64,000 nucleotides of DNA from Mucilaginibacter_A sp050954285 (GTDB taxonomy: Bacteria; Bacteroidota; Bacteroidia; Sphingobacteriales; Sphingobacteriaceae): positions 62,001 to 126,000 of the forward strand of contig JBPBPL010000014.1 of assembly GCA_050954285.1 (NCBI GenBank), given 5' to 3'. The notes below the pieces were generated by a model. It was given only the letters and a program-made list of their open reading frames with translations, ran no database searches and was not told where the DNA came from. The position numbers were made by a program, and so were the translations under genes. Below, one piece after another: positions 28,071-37,165 of this stretch (position 1 is the first letter of the stretch; each line of letters begins with the position of its first letter).

Positions 28071-29168
28071 TTAAACATTAAAACGGAAGTGCATGATATC
28101 GCCATCCTGCACAATATAAGTTTTACCTTCCACACTCAGTTTTCCAGCTTCCTTACAGGCCGCTTCCGATCCTAATTTCACAAAATCATCATATTTAATT
28201 ACCTCGGCACGAATAAAACCTTTCTCAAAATCGGTATGGATTACGCCAGCTGCCTGCGGTGCGGTAAAACCAGCTGTAATCGTCCAGGCCCGAACTTCCT
28301 GCACACCAGCCGTAAAATAAGTGGCCAGTTTAAGCAAGCTATAAGCCGCTTTTATCAATTGACTAACGCCGGAATTGGTCAAACCCAGATCTTCCAGAAA
28401 CATTTGGCGCTCTTCATAGCTTTCCAGCTGCGCAATTTCAGATTCTATTTGTGCCGAAATAATTAAAACCTGCGCATTTTCATCGGCAACCGATGCTTTC
28501 ACTTTTTCAACATACGCGTTTCCCGTATTTACAGCGGCTTCATCCACATTGCAAACATACATGACCGGTTTCAGCGTTAGCAAAAACAAATCTTCCACAT
28601 GCTCCTGATCTTCCAAAGAAACAGTTGCTGTACGCGCAGATTTTCCGGCAAGCAAATGCTGTTTGTAGGTAGTTAAAACTTCAAAAGCTTTTTTAGCGTC
28701 TTTATCACCGGTTTTAGCAGCACGTTCTACTTTTTGAAGCTTCTTTTCGATGGATTCCAGATCTTTCAACTGTAATTCAGTATCGATAATTTCTTTGTCG
28801 CGGATCGGATCCACAGAACCATCCACATGGATCACGTTGTCATCATCAAAACATCTTAAAACATGGATAATGGCATTGGTAGCACGGATATTCCCTAAAA
28901 ACTGGTTGCCCAAACCTTCGCCCTTGCTGGCACCTTTTACCAGCCCGGCAATATCCACAATTTCAATTACGTTAGGCACAACACGTTGAGGATTAACCAG
29001 TTCTGCGAGTTTTGTTATTCGCTCGTCCGGTACAGTAATCACGCCCACATTCGGCTCAATTGTGCAAAAAGGAAAGTTGGCCGCTTGTGCTTTTGCGTTG
29101 GATAAGCAGTTGAATAATGTTGATTTTCCTACGTTCGGCAACCCAACAATTCCGCATTGTAATCCCAT
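28071..29168 (-). CDS. ychF: Redox-regulated ATPase YchF (Obg-family)
   Basis: 365 residues starting MGLQCGIVGLPNVGKST, with P-loop GLPNVGKST, G3 DIAG, the ATP-selecting NVDE in place of NKxD, a coiled-coil insertion (about 130-170) and a C-terminal TGS domain (TFFTAGV-type region followed by KTYIVQDGDIMHFRFNV). YchF hydrolyses ATP and associates with ribosomes. Full length and highly conserved. A TAnnTTTG box on the minus strand lies at 29247-29254. Confidence 0.95.
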   Translation of the reverse strand: MGLQCGIVGLPNVGKSTLFNCLSNAKAQAANFPFCTIEPNVGVITVPDERITKLAELVNPQRVVPNVIEIVDIAGLVKGASKGEGLGNQFLGNIRATNAIIHVLRCFDDDNVIHVDGSVDPIRDKEIIDTELQLKDLESIEKKLQKVERAAKTGDKDAKKAFEVLTTYKQHLLAGKSARTATVSLEDQEHVEDLFLLTLKPVMYVCNVDEAAVNTGNAYVEKVKASVADENAQVLIISAQIESEIAQLESYEERQMFLEDLGLTNSGVSQLIKAAYSLLKLATYFTAGVQEVRAWTITAGFTAPQAAGVIHTDFEKGFIRAEVIKYDDFVKLGSEAACKEAGKLSVEGKTYIVQDGDIMHFRFNV

Positions 29169-29189
29169 ATTTTATTGATTTTTATCGTA

Positions 29190-29202
29190 TAAAAACAGTA
29201 TC
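29190..29202 (-). repeat. Dispersed motif, GT form, with 3' arm
   Basis: Minus-strand GATACTGTTTTTA followed by TACGATAAAAATC. In the leader of ychF. Confidence 0.8.
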
Positions 29203-29246
29203 AGTTCACTAAATTTTTACGGATACTATTACTGTAAAATTTGCGG

Positions 29247-29254
29247 CAAAGATA
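29247..29254 (-). promoter_or_regulatory. Candidate -7 box (TATCTTTG) for ychF
   Basis: Minus-strand TATCTTTG fits TAnnTTTG and stands 79 bases upstream of the ychF start. Confidence 0.5.
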
Positions 29255-29338
29255 GCAGGATTTAAGCTTTTTAATTCAAAAAATTAAACGATTTTTGCGG
29301 AAGTTTCCGGTAGGTGTCATCAAAAAAAATATTGTTAA

Positions 29339-30709
29339 ATGGAGGAAAACATAGCGGAAATTGAACAACTGCTGGAAAACGGCAAAGAAGGAGCTTTGAA
29401 AGAATATTTAGACGATTTAAATATTTCGAATGTGGAGCAGCTGATTGATGAGCTGCCGGAACATGCGGCTACTTTTATCGAAACTTTATCGATTAACCGG
29501 GCCGTAAATGTTTTCCGTATTCTGGATTTTCCTACGCAGGAACGGATCATCAAAAAACTTTCCGGACCAAAAGTAACCGAACTTATTACCGAATTGCCGC
29601 CGGATGATCGGACTTCTTTGTTTGGAGAACTGCACGGCGATACCGTAAAAAAGCTGATCAACGAACTGCCGCCTGCCGAGCGAAAAGAAGCTTTGGCTTT
29701 GCTTGGTTATGAGGAATATAGTATCGGCCGGTTGATGACACCCGATTACATTGCCGTAAAAGCGCATTGGAACGTGAACCGAGTGCTGGCGCATATTCGG
29801 CGTTATGGTAAAAACTCAGAAACGATTGATGTAATTTATGTAATTGATAATCAAGGAGTTTTGCTGGATGATATCCGTATCCGGGATATTTTGCTGGTTG
29901 ATCCAGAAACGCCGATCAGCGATTTGATGGATGACCGGTTGATTTCACTGCACGTACACGATCCGCAAGAAGAAGCGATTAACGTTTTCCGGATGAACAA
30001 CCGCGTGGCTTTACCAGTGACCGATCAGGAAAATATTTTGCTGGGCATTGTTACCGTTGATGATATTTTATGGATCGCCAATGAAGAATATACCGAAAAT
30101 ATTCAAAAAATTGGTGGTACGGAAGCTTTGGACGAGCCTTACCTGGATATGCCATTATTGAAACTGGTGCGAAAACGTGCCAGTTGGCTTGTGGTGTTAT
30201 TTTTAAGCGAAATGCTTACTGCTACCGCTATGGCACATTACGAAAATCTGCTCAAGACAACAATCATGCTCGCTTTATTTGTACCACTGATTATGTCAAG
30301 TGGAGGAAATAGCGGTTCGCAGGCATCAACCTTAATTATACAGGCAATGGCTTTAGGTGAAGTTACTGTAGCAAATTGGTGGAAAGTAATGCGACGGGAA
30401 ATATTATCCGGATTAATGCTTGGCCTGATTTTAGGAGTTTTGGGGTTTTTCCGTATTTATGCTTGGACATTTTTTACTGATATTTATGGTGCACAGTGGA
30501 TGTTAATTGCCTTTACCGTCGGCTGTGCCTTAATTGGTGTAGTTTTATGGGGATCCTTAGCTGGATCCATGCTTCCTTTACTGCTTAAAAAACTGGGTGC
30601 CGATCCGGCTTCTTCTTCCGCACCATTTGTGGCCACACTAGTAGATGTAACTGGTTTAGTAATTTATTTTTCTATTGCCGGTTGGATTATGCACGACAAA
30701 CTTTTATAG
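29339..30709 (+). CDS. mgtE: Magnesium transporter MgtE
   Basis: 456 residues with the three MgtE parts: an N-terminal superhelical domain (about 1-125), two CBS domains (about 130-250; MTPDYIAVKAHWNVNRVL, DDILLVDPETPISDLM) and five membrane helices (about 280-455) with the conserved PLIMSSGGNSGSQAST region. A cytoplasmic-gated magnesium channel of the inner membrane. The ATG at 29339 gives a complete N domain. Genes on both sides are unrelated. Confidence 0.95.
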   Translation: MEENIAEIEQLLENGKEGALKEYLDDLNISNVEQLIDELPEHAATFIETLSINRAVNVFRILDFPTQERIIKKLSGPKVTELITELPPDDRTSLFGELHGDTVKKLINELPPAERKEALALLGYEEYSIGRLMTPDYIAVKAHWNVNRVLAHIRRYGKNSETIDVIYVIDNQGVLLDDIRIRDILLVDPETPISDLMDDRLISLHVHDPQEEAINVFRMNNRVALPVTDQENILLGIVTVDDILWIANEEYTENIQKIGGTEALDEPYLDMPLLKLVRKRASWLVVLFLSEMLTATAMAHYENLLKTTIMLALFVPLIMSSGGNSGSQASTLIIQAMALGEVTVANWWKVMRREILSGLMLGLILGVLGFFRIYAWTFFTDIYGAQWMLIAFTVGCALIGVVLWGSLAGSMLPLLLKKLGADPASSSAPFVATLVDVTGLVIYFSIAGWIMHDKLL

Positions 30710-30711
30710 GG

Positions 30712-30724
30712 TAAAAACAGTATT
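30712..30724 (-). repeat. Dispersed motif, GT form, with 3' arm
   Basis: Minus-strand AATACTGTTTTTA followed by CCCTATAAAAG, starting three bases after the mgtE stop; its 3' arm lies inside the final codons. Confidence 0.78.
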
Positions 30725-30760
30725 GCTAATAATTGTTATATCATCGAACTAAATATTAGC

Positions 30761-31228
30761 ATGGAACCAATTGAAAATACAGAAGAAACAGGAGAAGCAT
30801 CCGAAATGCTCATCACTTTTGAAGCAGAAAACTTTTTGCGGGAAACCGGTAAATGGGCGCACTTTTTAGGCGTTGCCGGTTTTGTGTTTAGCTTTTTAAC
30901 AATCATCAGTGCGTTTTCGGTGAGCGCAATTGTGAGCAAATTACAGCAAACTTATGGTGCTGGTATGGATGCCAAAGCCTTGAGCAGTGGGCTGAGTCTT
31001 TTGTATTTCGCTTTTGGTGTACTTATTTTTATACCTTCTTTAAATCTTTTTCAGTTTGCAGCAGGCTTAAAAAACGGTTTTAATTATGGCGAACAGTCCA
31101 GCGTAAATGCTGCTTTTATGAGGTTAAAATCCTATTTCCGGTTTTGGGGGATTTTAATTATTTCTATAATCGTGTTTTATGTGATGGTACTGATTGCTGC
31201 AGTTGCAGGCGGCGGCTTGAAAATGTAG
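30761..31228 (+). CDS. DUF5362-like membrane protein
   Basis: 155 residues: an acidic N-terminus (MEPIENTEETGEASE), then about four hydrophobic helices (FLGVAGFVFSFLTIISAF; LLYFAFGVLIFIPSL; a short one; ILIISIIVFYVMVLIAAV). It resembles the small Bacteroidota family DUF5362. Function unknown. A dispersed-motif variant sits at 31106 inside it. Confidence 0.75.
   Translation: MEPIENTEETGEASEMLITFEAENFLRETGKWAHFLGVAGFVFSFLTIISAFSVSAIVSKLQQTYGAGMDAKALSSGLSLLYFAFGVLIFIPSLNLFQFAAGLKNGFNYGEQSSVNAAFMRLKSYFRFWGILIISIIVFYVMVLIAAVAGGGLKM
31106..31131 (+). repeat. Dispersed motif, hybrid form (GC)
   Basis: AATGCTGCTTTTA followed by TGAGGTTAAAATC. The two variable bases read GC, between the two main forms. 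In the DUF5362 gene (NAAFMRLK). Confidence 0.6.
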
Positions 31229-31253
31229 AAAGAAGAAAAAAACCTTTAAAACT

Positions 31254-31280
31254 AAAAATCCTGCTAAAAGCAGGATTTTT
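31254..31280. terminator. Bidirectional terminator between convergent genes
   Basis: AAAAATCCTGC and GCAGGATTTTT are perfect complements around TAAAA. It serves the DUF5362 gene and the convergent DUF3276 gene. Confidence 0.9.
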
Positions 31281-31311
31281 GTTATTGATAAAGTTTAGGT
31301 GTAGGCATTTT

Positions 31312-31644
31312 TTATATGTCGAACGAGAAATCATCTGTAACTTTGGAGTTATTTTGTTCACCAATTTCTGCAAATTCGTAACGTTTCTCGATCACTTCCT
31401 GGTTTGATTTAATATAATCTGAGGTTTCTTTTAAACCTTCTGCAAATTTTTCAAAATCCTCTTTGTACAAAAAAATCTTGTGTTTCACAAAAACACCGTC
31501 TTCCAACCGTTTTTTGCTTTCCGTTATGGTGATGTAATAATCGTTGGAACGTGTGGCTTTTACATCAAAAAAATAAGTTCTTTTACCGGCTCTAACTTTT
31601 CTGGAATAGACCTCTTCGCGGTCTCTGCTATCAAAATCTCCCAT
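31312..31644 (-). CDS. DUF3276 PUR-alpha-like nucleic-acid-binding protein
   Basis: 110 residues from MGDFDSRDREEVYSRKVRAG to DDFSFDI. This matches the small Bacteroidota PUR-domain family (DUF3276), with the SRKVRAGKRTYFFDVK beta-strand core. PUR proteins bind single-stranded nucleic acid. The upstream in-frame extension is AT-rich and not conserved-looking, so the ATG at 31644 was chosen. Confidence 0.88.
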   Translation of the reverse strand: MGDFDSRDREEVYSRKVRAGKRTYFFDVKATRSNDYYITITESKKRLEDGVFVKHKIFLYKEDFEKFAEGLKETSDYIKSNQEVIEKRYEFAEIGEQNNSKVTDDFSFDI

Positions 31645-31772
31645 TTGCAATAGTTTACATTTAATATGATTGCGATAAATATAATGCTTTTTTAAAAACA
31701 CAAAAGAAAAAAGCACTGTTTGTGAATAATTATTTTTACGGACAAATACTTAACAAAGTTTCCAATCGTTGT

Positions 31773-33560
31773 TTATGCACTTTCTGATTCTTCCAGAAGC
31801 TGTTTTTCATACAATTCAAAATAACTTCCTTTCAGTTGCAGCAATTGCTGATGCGTTCCCTGCTCAACTATTTTTCCATCATCTAAAACCACAATTTTAT
31901 CTGCATTTTTAATGGTAGAAATGCGGTGGGCGATTAGCAAGCTGGTTCTGCCGATCATTACTTCACCCAAATTATTCAGGATTTCTTCTTCTGTCTTGGT
32001 ATCTACAGCCGACAAACAATCATCAAAAATCAAAATTTTTGGTTGCTTAAAAACAGCACGCGCAATAGAAACCCGCTGTTTTTGTCCGCCCGAAAGTGTA
32101 ACGCCGCGCTCGCCAATCATCGTAGTAAAACCTTCATCAAAAGCAATAATGTTATCATAAACCGCTGCGGATTTTGCTGCATTTTCTACCCGGTTCATAT
32201 CCATTTTATCCACGCTAAAAGCAATATTATTGGCAATTGTATCCGAAAACAGAAAAACTTCCTGTGGCACAAAACCGGTTTGTGCACGGTAATTTTCTAA
32301 ATTAAGTTGTTCTATTCGTTTGCCATCGATCAAAATCTCGCCCGAAGTACAATCATACATACGCATTAGCAGGTTGGCAATCGTGGATTTTCCAGAACCG
32401 GTTCGTCCAATGATCGCAATCAGTTCTCCGGGCGCAACCGAAAACGATACTTCTTTTAAGGCAGTAATTCCGGTATCAGGATAAACGAAACTTACATTTT
32501 TGAACTCAATGCTTCCTTTTATATCGATTGCAGGAGCATCTGGCTGATCAATTTCGGAAGCCATTTGCAGATATTCATTAATCCTTTTTTGGGAAGCTGC
32601 CGCCCGCTGGATGAGCGAAGTAACCCAGCCCAAACTCAAAACAGGGAAGGTGAGCAGGTTGACGTACACAATAAATTCGGCAATATTTCCGGCAGTGATA
32701 TTGCCTTTCATTACTTCAATTCCGCCTACATAAACGGTAATTAAAGTGCTCATTCCGGCCAGCAAAAGCATAACTGGATAAAATAATGCCTGTACTTTCA
32801 CCAGCGAAAGTGAATCAGTTTTGTACAATTCGCTTTCGGCACGAAAACTTTGATTGATGAAATTTTCGCGGACGTAAGATTTGATCACGCGGATTCCCGA
32901 AAAACTTTCCTGCACAAAACTGGACAAGCCGGAAAGCCTTTCCTGGATGCGTTCGCTGCGATGGTTGATTTCGGTATTAACCAAATAAATAGCCAAAGCA
33001 AGTACTGGCAAAGGCAATAAACTGAATACAGCCAGCCGCACATTTACTGTAAGCATCGCATAAATTACCATTACAAACAATACGGCCGTATTTATAGCGT
33101 ACATAATGCTTGGACCGAGATACATGCGCACGCGGCTCACATCTTCGGTTACGCGGTTCATCAAATCACCGGTATTGTTGCGTCGATAAAATGCTAAAGA
33201 CAATTGCTGGTAATGTGCATAGATTTCGTTTTTGAGGTCATACTCAATGTGGCGCGACATTAAAATGATGGTTTGCCGCATAAAAAACAGGAACAAACCG
33301 CGCAAAATAGCCATCAGCAACACAATCGCACCAAATAAAAGCAGGCTCTGGCCGAGTAAATTATAAATGATGCTTTGTCTTTCAAAACCATTATAAAGGT
33401 GATAAATGCCGATATTTTCTGTCACCAGATCAAAAGAAAGCCGGATGACAGGCGCTGGCAGCACGCCGAAAACGTTGGAAATAATAACAAACAGGATTCC
33501 GGGAATCAATTGCCAGCGGTATTTCCAAAAATATTTATTGAGATAAGCGAGATGTTTCAT
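31773..33560 (-). CDS. ABC exporter (MsbA/MdlB-like, fused TMD-NBD)
   Basis: 595 residues: six membrane helices (about 1-320) and an ATPase domain with Walker A GRTGSGKST, signature LSGGQKQRVSIARA and H-loop LLIAHRIST. The Walker B segment reads ILIFDDCLSAVD, with Asp where the catalytic Glu is usual; this is typical of the degenerate half of heterodimeric exporters but also seen in stand-alone Bacteroidota proteins. Possible substrates are lipids or drugs. Start chosen at MKHLAYLNKYFWKYRWQL; the 21-residue extension upstream is not exporter-like. Confidence 0.9.
   Translation of the reverse strand: MKHLAYLNKYFWKYRWQLIPGILFVIISNVFGVLPAPVIRLSFDLVTENIGIYHLYNGFERQSIIYNLLGQSLLLFGAIVLLMAILRGLFLFFMRQTIILMSRHIEYDLKNEIYAHYQQLSLAFYRRNNTGDLMNRVTEDVSRVRMYLGPSIMYAINTAVLFVMVIYAMLTVNVRLAVFSLLPLPVLALAIYLVNTEINHRSERIQERLSGLSSFVQESFSGIRVIKSYVRENFINQSFRAESELYKTDSLSLVKVQALFYPVMLLLAGMSTLITVYVGGIEVMKGNITAGNIAEFIVYVNLLTFPVLSLGWVTSLIQRAAASQKRINEYLQMASEIDQPDAPAIDIKGSIEFKNVSFVYPDTGITALKEVSFSVAPGELIAIIGRTGSGKSTIANLLMRMYDCTSGEILIDGKRIEQLNLENYRAQTGFVPQEVFLFSDTIANNIAFSVDKMDMNRVENAAKSAAVYDNIIAFDEGFTTMIGERGVTLSGGQKQRVSIARAVFKQPKILIFDDCLSAVDTKTEEEILNNLGEVMIGRTSLLIAHRISTIKNADKIVVLDDGKIVEQGTHQQLLQLKGSYFELYEKQLLEESESA
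32446..32458 (+). repeat. Dispersed motif, TC form
   Basis: GATACTTCTTTTA followed by AGGCAG, within the minus-strand exporter gene (as LKEVSF). Confidence 0.55.
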
Positions 33561-33623
33561 GCAGTAAGGCAAAGTTAAAAAAACGCAGCGGCAGAATTGT
33601 CTTTCAAAATAAATCTCTGTCAT

Positions 33624-33649
33624 GATACTGTTTTTATCGCCTAAAAATC
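33624..33649 (+). repeat. Dispersed motif, GT form, with 3' arm
   Basis: GATACTGTTTTTA (33624-33636) then TCGCCTAAAAATC. In the gap between the divergent exporter and nusB genes. Confidence 0.85.
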
Positions 33650-33689
33650 AGCCGGAAACAAGATTGTATCTGGAAACACTGCGGAAACA

Positions 33690-33721
33690 TTTGCTTCGGT
33701 TGCTCAAAAAAACTACTTTTG
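33690..33721 (+). promoter_or_regulatory. Bacteroidota-type promoter for nusB
   Basis: TTTG at 33690-33693 and TACTTTTG at 33714-33721 are separated by 20 bases, matching the TTTG/TAnnTTTG sigma-factor pattern. The start codon is 97 bases downstream of the -7 box. Confidence 0.65.
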
Positions 33722-33817
33722 CGCCAACAATTGCAAAGCTAGTTTTAACAGAAAAACTAGTAAATTATACAAATTTTATGCAGAAAGATTATTTCTGCAG
33801 CTCGTTCTTATCAAAAT

Positions 33818-34765
33818 ATGTTAAACAGAAGGCAACTCAGGGTAAAGGTTTTACAAGGATTATACGCTTACAATCAATCTGAAAACAAGGAAATTAATGC
33901 ACACGAAAAATTGCTGCTGCAAAGTGTGGACAAGGTTTTCGAAATGTACATCTGGATGCTTTCCCTGATTGATGAAGTGGTGCAATACACTTCTGTTGAT
34001 GCCGAAGACCGTGCCAATTTGCACTTGCCAACGGAGGCGGATCTTGCCCCGAACCTTAAAATTCTTCAAAATAAATTTATCATTTCGCTGCTTCAAAACC
34101 AGGAATATCTGGCTGGCTTGAAGAAGTATAAAGTAGAGTGGAGCTTTGACCCAGAGTTGGCGAGATCTATTTTTTATGCCTTAAAAGAAGCACCAGAATA
34201 TCAGGATTATCTTAATAATGAAACAAATACGATTCAGGCTGATAAAGACATTATCAAATTCATCTTCAAAAAACTAATTTTAAAATCGGTAACGGCCGAA
34301 CAGTTTTTTGAAGAGCGTTTTTTAAGCTGGCCAGTGGATAAAGACACCTTGCAGGCACTGATTGCTAAAACTTTTAAAAACTTTTCGCATGAGGAATCTG
34401 GCAAAAACAAGTTGGCCGAACTGAGTTTGGATTGGGTGGAAGACCGCGAATTTTTGGTTACGCTTTTTCAGCAAACTATTCGATATGATAAAGAATATCA
34501 GCAGCTGATTGGTGATAAAACCCAAAACTGGGAAGCCGAACGAATTGCGATGATGGATACGATGCTGATGAAAATGGCCATTTGCGAGTTTTTGGGTTTC
34601 CCATCGATTCCGGTGAAAGTAACCATCAACGAATACCTGGAAATATCCAAAGAATTTAGTACACCCAAAAGCAATTCGTTTATAAACGGTATCTTGGACA
34701 AGGTTTTATCAGACTTAAAAAGTAATAATAAACTTAGAAAATCCGGTCGCGGATTAGTAGATTAA
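33818..34765 (+). CDS. nusB: Transcription antitermination factor NusB, long form
   Basis: 315 residues. The N-terminus MLNRRQLRVKVLQGLYAY and the C-terminal half (IAMMDTMLMKMAICEFL, VKVTINEYLEISKEFSTPKSNSFINGILDKV) match NusB. The middle (about 60-200) is an insertion typical of Bacteroidota NusB, which is about twice the E. coli length. NusB joins NusE on boxA RNA in rRNA antitermination. It heads a run with a lipoprotein gene 5 bases downstream and yajC. Confidence 0.9.
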   Translation: MLNRRQLRVKVLQGLYAYNQSENKEINAHEKLLLQSVDKVFEMYIWMLSLIDEVVQYTSVDAEDRANLHLPTEADLAPNLKILQNKFIISLLQNQEYLAGLKKYKVEWSFDPELARSIFYALKEAPEYQDYLNNETNTIQADKDIIKFIFKKLILKSVTAEQFFEERFLSWPVDKDTLQALIAKTFKNFSHEESGKNKLAELSLDWVEDREFLVTLFQQTIRYDKEYQQLIGDKTQNWEAERIAMMDTMLMKMAICEFLGFPSIPVKVTINEYLEISKEFSTPKSNSFINGILDKVLSDLKSNNKLRKSGRGLVD

Positions 34766-34770
34766 TTCAT

Positions 34771-35193
34771 ATGAAGAAATATCTGATCATTCTGGCAATC
34801 AGTAGTTTGCTTGCTGCCTGTAACCAAAATAACAGTACAAAAAGCTCCGCAGCAACAGAAAAAAATATGGCCGGTGCTAATCCGGTTTTAAAGTTTGATA
34901 AAGAAATTTACGATTTTGGTAAGATCAAAGCTGGCGATAAAGTAAACTACGATTATACTTTTGTAAACACGGGAAAATCGCCTTTGATTATTACCGATGC
35001 GGTAGCAAGTTGCGGCTGCACCATCCCGAGCTGGCCAAAAAAACCAATCAATCCCGGCCAGAAAGACATGATTAAAGTGGTTTTTAATAGTGCTGGCAAA
35101 TCCGGTTTGATCGATAAACAAATTACTATTACGGCCAATACTGCGCCGGCGCAAACGCTGGTACATTTAATTGGCGAAGTAGCAACAAAATAA
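34771..35193 (+). CDS. DUF1573 lipoprotein
   Basis: 140 residues with lipobox SSLLAACNQ. The remaining domain is an Ig-like DUF1573 repeat (KFDKEIYDFGKIKAGDKVNYDYTF... and VASCGCTIPSWPKKPI). Widespread in Bacteroidota next to nusB and yajC; function unknown, probably an envelope protein. Confidence 0.88.
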   Translation: MKKYLIILAISSLLAACNQNNSTKSSAATEKNMAGANPVLKFDKEIYDFGKIKAGDKVNYDYTFVNTGKSPLIITDAVASCGCTIPSWPKKPINPGQKDMIKVVFNSAGKSGLIDKQITITANTAPAQTLVHLIGEVATK

Positions 35194-35220
35194 TTTCCAT
35201 TTTTAACATACAATAATAAT

Positions 35221-35550
35221 ATGATTTCGACTATTCTTTTACAAATTCCGGGTGGTTTAGGCGCTTACGGCCAATTTCTTCCACTGGTGCTGATTATCGT
35301 GGTGTTTTATTTTTTCATGATTCGTCCGCAGGTTAAAAAACAAAAAGATCAGAAAAAATATGTGGAGGAACTAAAAAAAGGTGATAAAGTGGTTACTTCT
35401 GCAGGCATCCACGGCAAAATTGTGGAAGTGGGCGATGTTACTATTTTGATTGAAGTAGACAACAACGTTAAAATTCGTTTTGATAAAGCTTCGATTTCTC
35501 TGGAAGCTTCCCGGTTATTGAATCAGCCGGTAGCTGCTGCTAAAGTTTAG
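35221..35550 (+). CDS. yajC: Preprotein translocase subunit YajC
   Basis: 109 residues: one membrane helix (LPLVLIIVVFYFFMIRPQ) followed by the basic KKQKDQKKY stretch and the VTSAGIHGKIVEVGD domain. YajC accompanies SecDF in the inner membrane. It is normal in length and in the same direction as its neighbours. Confidence 0.93.
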   Translation: MISTILLQIPGGLGAYGQFLPLVLIIVVFYFFMIRPQVKKQKDQKKYVEELKKGDKVVTSAGIHGKIVEVGDVTILIEVDNNVKIRFDKASISLEASRLLNQPVAAAKV

Positions 35551-35554
35551 GCTT

Positions 35555-35594
35555 ATAAAAGAAGCATTGGCAAAAAATCTGATGCTTCTTTTAT
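35555..35594. repeat. Inverted pair of dispersed motifs (TC form) forming a 13-bp hairpin
   Basis: ATAAAAGAAGCAT (35555-35567) and ATGCTTCTTTTAT (35582-35594) are exact complements around 14 bases. Directly after yajC, so it may end or attenuate that transcript, as paired uptake sequences do in other phyla. Confidence 0.88.
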
Positions 35595-35615
35595 TCACAT
35601 ATTTGCAGGAAAGAT

Positions 35616-36566
35616 ATGGCGATTTTCAAATTATCCAAAGCAGAGCGCAAGCGGATTTCCGCTTTTTTTACTTGCCTCATTTTGGCAACGTTGGCTTGGA
35701 TATTTGTAATGATGTCAAAAAATTATACTTTTCCAGTTAAAGTAGCTTTAAATTTCAAGAATCACCCCATACGCAAGGCTTTTTATGCGTTACAGCCCGA
35801 TACGGTTTTGGCAATGGTGGGCGGCACTGGTTGGCAAAAGCTGTTTTCCAATGTTAATCCAACCAAAAATAGAAGTGTCAGCATCGATTTAAAAAAGTTA
35901 GAAACACAAAATTTTATTGTGCTGAGCAGCCAGTTGCCGGTTATTAACCGGAAACCAGATAAAGGCCAGCAGATTATAGCTTTCAGTCCGGATACGGTTT
36001 ATTTTGATTTTACAGCGAGGAAGGAAAAGCGCGTACCAATTAAACTTAATGCTGACATTAATTACCAGCAGCAGTATGCCCGTTCGGGTGATGTATTATT
36101 AAAACCGAATTTTGTAACTATTAGCGGCCCGGCGGCTTACATCGATTCTATAAAAAGCTGGCCTACAGACTTTTTGGTGGCAAGAAAAGCAAGTAATGAT
36201 ATTAATACAACGTTGAGACTGCCTTCTCCGCAGGAAAATAACGTGAACATTTACCCAAAAACCGTAACTGTGAATATTCCGGTGGATGAATTTACGGAGA
36301 AGACGCTGGAGATACCGGTGAAGCTGTTGAACAATAAGATTTATAGCGAAGTCAGCTTGTTTCCCAAAAAAATAAAAATCACGTTTATGGTTTCGCTGAA
36401 CAATTATGCGGATGTAAATGCTGATTTTTTTGAAGTGGTGGCTGATTTGAATGCCTGGCAAATAAATGGTATGCAAAACCTGCCCATAAAGCTAAAACAG
36501 CGACCGGATTACTGTAATATTGTACGTATAGAACCATCAGCTGTTAATTTTATCGTTCGCAAATAA
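35616..36566 (+). CDS. YbbR-like domain protein (CdaR-type)
   Basis: 316 residues: one N-terminal membrane helix (ISAFFTCLILATLAWIFVM) and about three YbbR-like beta domains outside the membrane (VPIKLNADINYQQQYARSGD; LEIPVKLLNNKIYSEVSLFP). In other bacteria CdaR regulates a diadenylate cyclase; no cyclase gene is in the window. It overlaps the coaE start by one base, so the two are coupled. Confidence 0.82.
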   Translation: MAIFKLSKAERKRISAFFTCLILATLAWIFVMMSKNYTFPVKVALNFKNHPIRKAFYALQPDTVLAMVGGTGWQKLFSNVNPTKNRSVSIDLKKLETQNFIVLSSQLPVINRKPDKGQQIIAFSPDTVYFDFTARKEKRVPIKLNADINYQQQYARSGDVLLKPNFVTISGPAAYIDSIKSWPTDFLVARKASNDINTTLRLPSPQENNVNIYPKTVTVNIPVDEFTEKTLEIPVKLLNNKIYSEVSLFPKKIKITFMVSLNNYADVNADFFEVVADLNAWQINGMQNLPIKLKQRPDYCNIVRIEPSAVNFIVRK

Positions 36567-37165
36567 TGCTGAAAGTAGGAATTACAGGCAATATTGGCAG
36601 CGGAAAAACTACAGTTTCAAAAGTTTTTGAACTGTTGGGAATTCCTGTTTTTTATGCTGATTTCCATGCTAAAAAAGTAATGACAGAAGATGCAGTATTA
36701 GTGAAATCCATCCGAAAAAATTTTGGTGCCGAAGCTTATTTGGAAAACGGTAGTTTGAACCGTAAATACATTTCGGGGATTGTTTTTAATAATGAAATTG
36801 AATTGCAAAAGCTAAATGCACTTGTTCATCCGGCCGTTTTCCGTGCTTTTGATGTTTGGGCCGAAGATTATCAGCATAAAAAATATGTGCTAAAAGAAGC
36901 AGCGTTGTTGTTTGAAAGCGGATCGAACCAACAATGTGATTATACGATTGTAGTTTCGGCTGCGCTGGAGGAACGCGTTCGGCGGGTAATGGTACGCGAT
37001 CAAATTATGGAAATGGAAGTGCTCCGCAGAGAAGAAAAGCAGATGCCGCAAGCAGAAAAAGAAGCCAAAGCAGATTATATTATTCAAAATGATGCTAAAG
37101 TGCTTGTAATTCCGCAGGTTTTAAAAATCCACGAACAACTGCTGGAACTGGCGAAAACGATATGA
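36566..37165 (+). CDS. coaE: Dephospho-CoA kinase
   Basis: 199 residues beginning MLKVGITGNIGSGKTTVSKVF, with the P-loop GNIGSGKT, the conserved Asp region FYADFHAKKVM, and LNALVHPAVFRAFDVW. It phosphorylates dephospho-CoA in the last step of CoA synthesis. ATG overlaps the previous stop, and its own stop overlaps the next start by four bases. Confidence 0.95.
   Translation: MLKVGITGNIGSGKTTVSKVFELLGIPVFYADFHAKKVMTEDAVLVKSIRKNFGAEAYLENGSLNRKYISGIVFNNEIELQKLNALVHPAVFRAFDVWAEDYQHKKYVLKEAALLFESGSNQQCDYTIVVSAALEERVRRVMVRDQIMEMEVLRREEKQMPQAEKEAKADYIIQNDAKVLVIPQVLKIHEQLLELAKTI

Noticed and set aside
31571..31592. AAGTTCTTTTACCGGCTCTAA in the DUF3276 gene, similar to an extended TC copy
   Set aside because: At least three mismatches to the core and arm; kept out of the count.
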